This document shows positions 14,821-21,754 of a DNA stretch of 64,000 nt, in pieces. Below the pieces are notes generated by a model, which was given only the letters and a program-made list of their open reading frames with translations, was not told the origin of the DNA and did not search any database. Position 1 is the first letter of the stretch; the number at the start of each line of letters is the position of its first letter. The stretch is from Geomicrobium sediminis (GTDB lineage Bacteria > Bacillota > Bacilli > Bacillales > Marinococcaceae), in the NCBI RefSeq assembly GCF_016908595.1, contig NZ_JAFBEC010000003.1, positions 186,001-250,000 on the forward strand, given 5' to 3'. The position numbers and the translations under genes were made by a program.

Positions 14821-16323
14821 ATGGTTGATTTGTTTTTGAACGGGTTTGTAAGTGTACTTAACCTAGAAACATTACTAATCATTTTAATTGGTGTTGCATT
14901 AGGGCTCGTCTTCGGGGCCATACCAGGTTTAACGGCAGTGATGGCGATTGCCATATGTTTACCGATTACGTTTGGCATGGAGCCATTAAATGGAATGGCG
15001 TTATTACTTGGCCTCTACATCGGCGGAGTGTCTGGGGGATTTATACCGGCCATGTTGCTTAATATACCAGGAACCCCATCCAGTATTGCAACCACGTTTG
15101 ATGGGTATCCAATGGCGCAAAATGGTGAAGCGGGGAAAGCGTTCACGTTAACGATCATCTTTTCATTCCTTGCAGGGTTGTTAAGTTTTGCTATTTTAAT
15201 CTTTGTCTCGCCCCTATTGGCATCGATTGCTATTGAATTCTCACCTTTTGAGTACTTTGCGGTCACAATCTTTGCGCTAACGATGATCACAAGTTTGTCA
15301 GGTAATTCCATGTTAAAAGGTGTACTGGCAGGTTGTTTAGGGATCGTACTAGCAATGATTGGAATGGCCCCAATAGATTCTTATCCACGGTTTACATTTG
15401 GATTTAGTGATCTAGATGCTGGTTTGGATGTCCTGCCTGTTTTAATTGGTTTATTTGCAATTTCAGAGATATTGAAGGCTGCAGAAAACAAAGACGATCA
15501 GAATAAAAAACGAATTGAAATCGCTTATAAGCTAAGAGATATTGGTATTTCATTTCGAGAAGTGTTTCAACAAAAATGGAATTGGCTGCGATCAACGCTC
15601 ATCGGTGTTGGTGTTGGGATATTACCAGGTTTAGGGGGATCAACAGCAAACATCATCGCGTACGCCACTGCGAAGAACCAATCTAAAACACCAGAAAAAT
15701 TCGGGAAAGGTACACCTTATGGAGTAGTAGCGACGGAATCGTCGAACAACGCTTCGATCGGAGGGGCATTAGTTCCATTACTTTCGATTGGTATACCTGG
15801 TGATGGTGTTACGGCCTTACTCATTGGGGGATTAATGCTTCATGGTTTAAACCCAGGTCCATTGTTATTTGAGCAACATGGAGATGTCATGTATGGCATT
15901 TTCGCAGCGTTATTAATTGCAAATGCATTTATGGCGTTGCTGTTAATTATCGGTATGCGTTTTTTCATACGAATCTTAAATGTACCACAACATTTGTTGC
16001 TACCGATCATTATCGTATTGTGTGTCGTTGGTGCCTTTGGTGTTAACAACCGCCTCTTTGATGCAGTCATTCTTGTAGCATGTGGACTCTTAGGCTATGT
16101 GCTTATTAAACTGAAAATTCCAATCATGCCTGTCGTCTTGGCGTTTATTCTCGCTCCAATCTTAGAACTCAATCTTAGACGAGGGTTAATGCATTCAAAC
16201 GGAGATTGGACGCCATTTATAACGTCACCAATCGCATTTGTGTTTCTTACTGTGGCATTAATTTCGGTGATTGTTGCTGTTCGTAATAATATGAAGCGAA
16301 GAAGGATCGTAGGTGATCAATAA
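14821..16323 (+). CDS. tctA: Tripartite tricarboxylate transporter, large permease subunit
   Basis: This 500-residue permease has about twelve helices and the family's Gly/Pro-rich motifs: GLVFGAIPGLTAVMAIA near residue 25, NIPGTPSSIATTFDGYP near residue 80, and their internal repeat GVGILPGLGGSTAN and SIGIPGDGVTALLIGG. The start is the ATG at 14821 after ATAGGAGGAAACCG; the frame opens 27 bases earlier inside tctB. It works with TctB and the extracytoplasmic TctC. It is part of the FadR-controlled sugar-acid operon and ends overlapping tctC by one base (TAATG). Confidence 0.93.
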   Translation: MVDLFLNGFVSVLNLETLLIILIGVALGLVFGAIPGLTAVMAIAICLPITFGMEPLNGMALLLGLYIGGVSGGFIPAMLLNIPGTPSSIATTFDGYPMAQNGEAGKAFTLTIIFSFLAGLLSFAILIFVSPLLASIAIEFSPFEYFAVTIFALTMITSLSGNSMLKGVLAGCLGIVLAMIGMAPIDSYPRFTFGFSDLDAGLDVLPVLIGLFAISEILKAAENKDDQNKKRIEIAYKLRDIGISFREVFQQKWNWLRSTLIGVGVGILPGLGGSTANIIAYATAKNQSKTPEKFGKGTPYGVVATESSNNASIGGALVPLLSIGIPGDGVTALLIGGLMLHGLNPGPLLFEQHGDVMYGIFAALLIANAFMALLLIIGMRFFIRILNVPQHLLLPIIIVLCVVGAFGVNNRLFDAVILVACGLLGYVLIKLKIPIMPVVLAFILAPILELNLRRGLMHSNGDWTPFITSPIAFVFLTVALISVIVAVRNNMKRRRIVGDQ

Positions 16324-17345
16324 TGAAAACTTCAGTAAAGTGGACATGTATCACGTTACTAGTTGCATCGGTTCTGACGATTGTGTTCACGACAAACATA
16401 GCGACACCAACTTTTGGGGAAAGTCAGGCGACCGTATCCGAAGCGTCCGTTGAATCGTATCCAAATCAAACGATCGAAGTCGTTGTGCCAGCAGGTGCTG
16501 GGGGAGATACGGATTTAGGTGCTAGATTACTAAGTCAATACGTCGGAGAAGAGTTAGGTGTGAGCATGGTCGTCTCCAATATTGCAGGGGCAGGAGGAAG
16601 TGTTGGTTCACGAGAAATCTTAGATGCAAGACCAGATGGACATCAAGTGTTGTTTTTTCACAACAATCTATTGATTAATAAACTATTTGGTGTCTCTGAT
16701 TTTGATCATCGTGATTATAAGATTGCCGCTATCTCTACGTTTGATATGGGCGACACGTTTATCATTAATGCAGATGCACCATATCAAGATGCCACTGAAC
16801 TCGCGGACTATGCAGTAGAGAATCCTGATGAGCTATATTTTGGCACAGAAGTGGGTGGGTACACCCATTTGCAAATGATGGCATTTGAACGTGAGACAGG
16901 TGCTTCATTTCGGTTAATTGATGTTGGGGGTGCGTCAGATAAGATTGTTGCTCTCTTAGGAGATCAAGTCGATGTCATTCCGATTGCTTACGGCGTAACG
17001 ACAGATTATATTGCGAATGGTGATTTCAGCTCAGTAGGCGTATTGGCTGAGGAAAGCAGAGAGTTATACGACAACACACCATCCATGGTTGAGCAAGGGA
17101 TCGACATAGAATTCGAGAAGTTCTTCTTCTTTGCTTTTCCAAAAGAAACACCAGATGAAATTGTAGAAACGTTCTCTCAAGCAGTAAAAGAAGTTGTCGA
17201 AAACAACGAAGAATACCAAAGTCGGGCAGAGTCTTACTACACAATTCCAGAATATTTAGATGGGGAAGAAGCATTTGAGCATATGGAAGGTGTAAGAGAA
17301 TACTATACCGAATTGATCCAAACATTAGAAGAAGATGAGTCATAA
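16323..17345 (+). CDS. tctC: Tripartite tricarboxylate transporter substrate-binding protein
   Basis: This 340-residue protein has an N-terminal signal segment (about 1-30) and the Bug/TctC fold motifs IEVVVPAGAGGDTDLGARLL and the central VGGASDKIVALLGDQVDV. It captures the substrate outside the membrane and delivers it to TctAB. The mature start is acidic (ATVSEASVESYP) and the tail is very acidic (LEEDES), in line with a salt-adapted cell surface. There is no lipobox Cys, so release or anchoring by the uncleaved signal is open. It is the last gene before a 17-bp-stem terminator. Confidence 0.9.
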   Translation: MKTSVKWTCITLLVASVLTIVFTTNIATPTFGESQATVSEASVESYPNQTIEVVVPAGAGGDTDLGARLLSQYVGEELGVSMVVSNIAGAGGSVGSREILDARPDGHQVLFFHNNLLINKLFGVSDFDHRDYKIAAISTFDMGDTFIINADAPYQDATELADYAVENPDELYFGTEVGGYTHLQMMAFERETGASFRLIDVGGASDKIVALLGDQVDVIPIAYGVTTDYIANGDFSSVGVLAEESRELYDNTPSMVEQGIDIEFEKFFFFAFPKETPDEIVETFSQAVKEVVENNEEYQSRAESYYTIPEYLDGEEAFEHMEGVREYYTELIQTLEEDES

Positions 17346-17352
17346 ATCCAGT

Positions 17353-17400
17353 CATAAGAAAATTCCCCGCCTCAGCTCTGAGACGGGGAATTTTCTTATG
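17353..17400. terminator. Bidirectional terminator between tctC and the uxuA-like gene
   Basis: Perfect 17-bp stem CATAAGAAAATTCCCCG with its complement and a 14-base loop. It serves two convergent genes and includes the stop codon of the minus-strand one. Confidence 0.9.
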
Positions 17401-18403
17401 AGCCATGAACTTCTGTCATGGCGTTAAGAAGTGCACGAATGTAGCCGATGGAATAAGCAAAGCCGACGCTTTGATAACTCCAGCCAATGTTTGAGTATTG
17501 CCAATTTCCATCAAGGTCTGGAACGTCTCCTTGCATAACGGGCACATGATCTGGATTTAAGCAGCCTGTGAATCCAGTTTTCTTTAATTCATAGAGAACT
17601 TTATACATGTTCATATCGCCATCGTCTAATAAAGCTTCTTCAAAAGCCCCGGCAGTCGGAAGTGCACCCCGAACGTTTCTGAAATGGATCAGGAACAAAC
17701 GCTTCTTCCTTCCATATTGATTGAGCTCATCAAGCACTAAAGAACTGCCACCTTCTTCGGCGCGTGTACCTGTACAATAAATGTAGCCCACTTTTTTACT
17801 TGGAAACTCGTCGATAATTCTTCGATAGCCAAGCCCTCCAAAAGGCGTGCCTTGTAACGGGGAATCTGAAGGATGCATCCCAAGCTGTACATTGGCTTCT
17901 TCACACGCAGGTACTAGCTGTGAGTATGCATGCGTAAAGCGCTTCCAATAGTGCTCATGGTCGTCTAACGAATGTACATGATAAGGCTCTTCACTGAATA
18001 CGAGACTTTCACCTCGAGCTAAGGCGCCTCCTCGTTGCCTAGCTTTATAGCTCTTTGTTAGATGATTAAACGTATCTCCAGCAAAACGCTGACGAACAAT
18101 ATTGACCCCTGCTTCCCCGAAGACTTTCACCGCTTTGACAGAATGCTCCAACCCAGTCTCATCTTGACCGTTTATATAGGCCTCGGATAAATCCGGCAAT
18201 GTAACCCGATTAATGTCTAGACCAAACGATTGAATGCGTCGTCTCTCTTTAAGTAGTGCATCAAGGTCTGGGAATCCTTCTTCTTTAACTCCTGGGAATG
18301 AAGCGCCAGTCCCAAAATCAATATAATCCACACCTAACTGTACCATTTGTTTTAAGTCATTATCAGATAAGTGAAATGCCGTTGTCGTTACCGAAATATC
18401 CAT
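17396..18403 (-). CDS. uxuA: Mannonate dehydratase-like TIM-barrel protein
   Basis: This 335-residue protein of the UxuA/xylose-isomerase-like family carries the metal- and substrate-site stretches LGMHPSDSP, FLIHFRNVRG, LLDDGDMNMY and CLNPDHVP. UxuA turns D-mannonate into 2-keto-3-deoxygluconate. It is slightly shorter than typical UxuA (about 350-390) and no UxuB, KDG kinase or aldolase is nearby, so it may act on another aldonate or aldarate and feed the adjacent dehydratase. It is convergent with tctC and has its own promoter carrying the same operator as the operon, so co-regulation by the GntR protein is strongly suggested. Confidence 0.8.
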   Translation of the reverse strand: MDISVTTTAFHLSDNDLKQMVQLGVDYIDFGTGASFPGVKEEGFPDLDALLKERRRIQSFGLDINRVTLPDLSEAYINGQDETGLEHSVKAVKVFGEAGVNIVRQRFAGDTFNHLTKSYKARQRGGALARGESLVFSEEPYHVHSLDDHEHYWKRFTHAYSQLVPACEEANVQLGMHPSDSPLQGTPFGGLGYRRIIDEFPSKKVGYIYCTGTRAEEGGSSLVLDELNQYGRKKRLFLIHFRNVRGALPTAGAFEEALLDDGDMNMYKVLYELKKTGFTGCLNPDHVPVMQGDVPDLDGNWQYSNIGWSYQSVGFAYSIGYIRALLNAMTEVHGS

Positions 18404-18432
18404 GCATTCAACTCCTTATGTTTGTTAGTTTT

Positions 18433-18461
18433 ATTGTAAGACAAATTAAATATTCGGTCAA
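18433..18461 (-). promoter_or_regulatory. Promoter and operator of the uxuA-like gene
   Basis: On the minus strand TTGACC (18461-18456), a 17-base spacer and TACAAT (18438-18433). The operator ATTTGT-CTT-ACAAT overlaps the -10 in the same register as at 11853-11882. Confidence 0.8.
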
Positions 18462-18665
18462 TTGAAAATCGTGATTCATCCTTTTAAATAAAAAGATTTA
18501 GTACATACAGGGTGTGCAGAGTTTTGTTGTTATGAAAAAAAAACCTTGCTTTATAATACTTAATCCCTTACTTTTAATAATTGTGTTGGGAAATTTATAC
18601 TATAATTTTCCATACTTGTTACATAGAGGATTGAAAATTGAATAAGGGTAAGGGGTAGTTTTAAC

Positions 18666-19652
18666 ATGGAACAAAACAAGAAAGTGAAGAAGCCGTTTTA
18701 TAAACGGTGGTGGTTTTTTGCGATTGTCGCATTTTTAGTCATTGGCATGTTCTCATCGATCGATGAAGAGGAAATGGCGGAAGATGATGGATCGGCAGAA
18801 GAGGCGAGTGCAGCAGAAGAACCTGATAATAGTGAAGAACAAGAACGTTCAGCGAATGAGGACGTAGCGATGCAATCGATGACGATTGAATATGATGAGT
18901 TACAAGATAGTTTTTCTGATCTCGTTAGTGTACATGGGACGATGACAATCGATGATGTTCCGTCTGCGCAGCTTGATCCTTATATCCTTCTTTATGATAG
19001 TGAAGAACGTTTGGTCGACGTAACGTTTGGGGTTAACTCTGAGGATACAGCGGATGGATTCTTTGCAGTGTTCTCGGATGTTCCAGATGGTGAGTATACA
19101 GTAAAAGCGTATTTATCTTGTTTATCAAGTTTTGAAGCAATGTCGAATGAATTCGGCAATACATGTTCTGGATTAACGAATATTGATACAGAGAATGAAG
19201 TGGTTGAATTCGGTTACTTGCCGAACTCTTATGCGCTTTATGAGGATTATCACTTAACGGTTGCGAACGGATCAGAAGTTGATGCCATCAGCGAAGTGGA
19301 ACATTTACTTTATGAAGTAACCTATCATTTAGAAGATCTGCAAATGCTTGTAGAGGACTTTGAGCAACGACCAACGGATGAGCTTGCGAATCATATCGCA
19401 GGAGATATGACGCTTGTCGCCTACATGATGCAAGCGATTGAAGGGATTACGTTGAGTTCAGATGAGCTAAGCGGTGCTGAAGCGATCAAGGAAGTGAATG
19501 TCAATGCTGAAGAATGGTTTACAACAATCGGTGAGGAGCTTGATCGTGAGTCTGTCACATCGTCCTCAGTCCAGAATTTACGTGAACTGCAAACACAGCT
19601 GCACGATTATGCAGTTGTGAATGGAATCGAGATTCATGTACATAGGTTTTAA
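18666..19652 (+). CDS. Membrane-anchored acidic protein of unknown function
   Basis: This 328-residue protein has a basic N-terminus (KKVKKPFYKR), one membrane helix (about residues 15-30), a Glu/Asp/Ser/Ala linker to about residue 65, a probable beta-sandwich of about 75-190 (VHGTMTIDDV, SDVPDGEYTVKAY) and a C-terminal helical region. No enzyme motif is visible. Two Cys in the sandwich (CLSSF and TCSG) could form a disulfide outside the cell. It stands alone with AAGGGG upstream and a terminator after it. I do not recognise the family; a carboxypeptidase-regulatory-like fold is a guess. Confidence 0.75.
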   Translation: MEQNKKVKKPFYKRWWFFAIVAFLVIGMFSSIDEEEMAEDDGSAEEASAAEEPDNSEEQERSANEDVAMQSMTIEYDELQDSFSDLVSVHGTMTIDDVPSAQLDPYILLYDSEERLVDVTFGVNSEDTADGFFAVFSDVPDGEYTVKAYLSCLSSFEAMSNEFGNTCSGLTNIDTENEVVEFGYLPNSYALYEDYHLTVANGSEVDAISEVEHLLYEVTYHLEDLQMLVEDFEQRPTDELANHIAGDMTLVAYMMQAIEGITLSSDELSGAEAIKEVNVNAEEWFTTIGEELDRESVTSSSVQNLRELQTQLHDYAVVNGIEIHVHRF

Positions 19653-19661
19653 GCGCACAAG

Positions 19662-19692
19662 AAATCGGGCTCTAGTATGAGTCCGGTTTTTC
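19662..19692 (+). terminator. Intrinsic terminator
   Basis: AATCGGGCTC / GAGTCCGGTT stem with a six-base loop and a T-run, 10 bases after the stop at 19652. Confidence 0.8.
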
Positions 19693-19801
19693 ATTTATGT
19701 CCACGTCCATCGTTCGTTCCGGCGATTGACATAGAATTTTCCCTTCGCATTGTGTACAATAAGACTCTAAGACTATATGAAGACAGTGGAGTGAACCTGA
19801 T

Positions 19802-21187
19802 TTGGCAAAAAAAATTAAAGCACCTGTAACGAAAAATGAATACCATCATGTCACCTTTGAAGATCTTACCCATGAAGGGGCAGGTGTCGCCAAGGTCGAT
19901 GGATACCCACTCTTCGTACCGAACGGATTGCCTGGTGAAGAGGCAAAGATTAAAGTCATTAAAGCAGGCAAAGGCTTTGGCATCGGTCGGCTCATTGAAC
20001 GACATACGACGAGTGATGACCGTGTTGAACCGCCATGCCCGATCTATGATCGATGTGGGGGCTGCCAGTTGCAGCACTTGTCTCTTGACGCGCAAAGCAA
20101 TTTTAAACGCCAACAAATCGTCAATGCACTACACAAGTATATGGGTAACAGTGACATTCCGGTCCATTCGACGCTCACGATGGACGAGCCGTGGAGCTAC
20201 CGCAATAAAGCGCAAGTGCCTGTCGGTGTGAACCGAGACGGTGAGCTAATCGCAGGCTTCTACGCCAAGCGCTCTCACCAAATTGTTGATATGGATCATT
20301 GCCTTATTACGGGTGAGCAGAATGATCAAGCTGTCCAAGTCGTAAAAGGATTGCTCAAGAAATTTAACATCCCACCTTATGATGAGAAAACCGGTGAAGG
20401 CAATGTCCGCCACATCGTTGCCCGTAGCTCTCACCATACTGGTGAAGTAATGGTCGTTTTTGTCATTAACAAAAAGCACTTGCCACATATCAATGAGATC
20501 ATTGAAGAGATGCAAGCACAAATTCCGAAGCTACGCTCCGTCGTAAAGAACGTCAATCGCGAAGATACGAACGTCATTTTCGGTGAAGAAACCGAAGTGC
20601 TATGGGGCGAGCGGACAATTGAAGATAAGATTGGTGACGTACGTTTTCTCATCTCGCCACGATCGTTCTTCCAAGTGAACCCAATGCAAACCGAAGTGCT
20701 TTACAACAAAGTGATGGAGTATGCACAGCTGACAGGAAAAGAAACGGTGATCGACGCATACTGCGGAATCGGCTCCATCTCGTTGTTCCTTGCACAACAA
20801 GCGAAACACGTCTATGGCGTCGAAGTCGTCGGAGACGCAATCCGCGACGCGAAGAATAACGCAGAACTGAACAACATGAAAAACGTCGACTTCGTCGTCG
20901 GTAAAGCCGAAGAAGTCGTCCCATGGTGGCAAGCAGCCCACGGCATCCAAGCCGACGTCTTCGTCGTCGACCCACCAAGAAAAGGCTGCGACCCCGCCCT
21001 ACTAGAGACGATGATCCAAATGAAGCCCGAGCGCATTGTCTATGTATCATGCAACCCAGCGACACTCGCTCGTGACTTGAAAGTCCTCGCTGAAGACGGA
21101 GGGTATGTAGTGAAAGAGATCACACCTGTGGATATGTTCCCGCAGACGACACATGTGGAGAGCGTTGCTTGGTTGGAAAAGGTTTAG
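19802..21187 (+). CDS. rlmD: 23S rRNA (uracil-C5)-methyltransferase, RlmD/RumA family
   Basis: This 461-residue protein starts at a TTG (AGTGGAGTGAACCTGA upstream). It has an N-terminal TRAM RNA-binding domain (about 10-65), a Cys cluster CPIYDRCGGCQLQH for an iron-sulfur centre, an SAM domain with DAYCGIGSISLFLA and VVDPPRKGC, and the catalytic Cys in YVSCNPATLARDL. In Bacillus the orthologue RlmCD (YefA) methylates U747 and U1939 of 23S rRNA. The dgkB-rlmCD order is preserved from B. subtilis with a roughly 10-kb insertion between, so the genes from 9830 to 19652 are an inserted block relative to that species. Confidence 0.93.
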   Translation: MAKKIKAPVTKNEYHHVTFEDLTHEGAGVAKVDGYPLFVPNGLPGEEAKIKVIKAGKGFGIGRLIERHTTSDDRVEPPCPIYDRCGGCQLQHLSLDAQSNFKRQQIVNALHKYMGNSDIPVHSTLTMDEPWSYRNKAQVPVGVNRDGELIAGFYAKRSHQIVDMDHCLITGEQNDQAVQVVKGLLKKFNIPPYDEKTGEGNVRHIVARSSHHTGEVMVVFVINKKHLPHINEIIEEMQAQIPKLRSVVKNVNREDTNVIFGEETEVLWGERTIEDKIGDVRFLISPRSFFQVNPMQTEVLYNKVMEYAQLTGKETVIDAYCGIGSISLFLAQQAKHVYGVEVVGDAIRDAKNNAELNNMKNVDFVVGKAEEVVPWWQAAHGIQADVFVVDPPRKGCDPALLETMIQMKPERIVYVSCNPATLARDLKVLAEDGGYVVKEITPVDMFPQTTHVESVAWLEKV

Positions 21188-21194
21188 TCGATAA

Positions 21195-21232
21195 AAGTGA
21201 GCTGCTATGAAGTCATGGCAGTTCACTTTTTT
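21195..21232 (+). terminator. Intrinsic terminator of rlmD
   Basis: AAAAGTGAGCTGC ... GGCAGTTCACTTTTTT stem-loop 8 bases after the stop codon. Confidence 0.85.
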
Positions 21233-21345
21233 GTACAATAATCTTTATCTAAGGCCTTATATGATAATCGTTATGTATTGAGTTTATAATATAGATTCAT
21301 TACTATAAAACTAAAACTACAATATAAACTAGGTGGTATTACAAA

Positions 21346-21747
21346 ATGAAGAAAAACATCCATGTCGTAGGAGCGGTAATAGAAGAAGACAACAAGATAT
21401 TGTGTGCACAACGTGGTAACTCAAAAACGCTTGCAATGAAATGGGAATTCCCTGGAGGCAAAATTGAAAAAGGGGAAACGCCTAAAGAAGCTTTGTATCG
21501 TGAAATCCAAGAAGAAATGAAATGTGAAGTGGAAATTGGAGCTGAGATTGATACGACAGTTTACGAATACGACTTTGGCATCGTACATTTAACAACATTT
21601 TATTGTTCATTAAAAAAGGGATCACCAGTATTAACTGAGCATATCGATATAAAGTGGTTAGATCGTAGTGAATTAAGTGATTTAGATTGGGCGCCTGCGG
21701 ACATACCAGCAATAGAAAAAATTACTCTGCATGGTAAAGAGGACTGA
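21346..21747 (+). CDS. Nudix (MutT-like) nucleotide pyrophosphohydrolase
   Basis: This 133-residue protein has a complete Nudix box, GGKIEKGETPKEALYREIQE followed by EMKCEV, near residues 37-62. It follows the 8-oxo-dGTP diphosphatase pattern of short MutT proteins (AVIEEDNKILCAQR). AGGTGG precedes the ATG. Its stop lies 7 bases before the GTG of the large helicase, so the two are one operon. Pairing of a small Nudix enzyme with a PLD-helicase-DUF3427 protein suggests a joint nucleic-acid or nucleotide-based function, perhaps defence. Which nucleotide it cleaves cannot be read from the sequence. Confidence 0.9.
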   Translation: MKKNIHVVGAVIEEDNKILCAQRGNSKTLAMKWEFPGGKIEKGETPKEALYREIQEEMKCEVEIGAEIDTTVYEYDFGIVHLTTFYCSLKKGSPVLTEHIDIKWLDRSELSDLDWAPADIPAIEKITLHGKED

Positions 21748-21754
21748 TTGATAC

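Noticed and set aside
20649-21065. Arg/Leu-rich minus-strand frame inside rlmD
   Set aside because: Antisense shadow of a codon-biased gene; no start signals.
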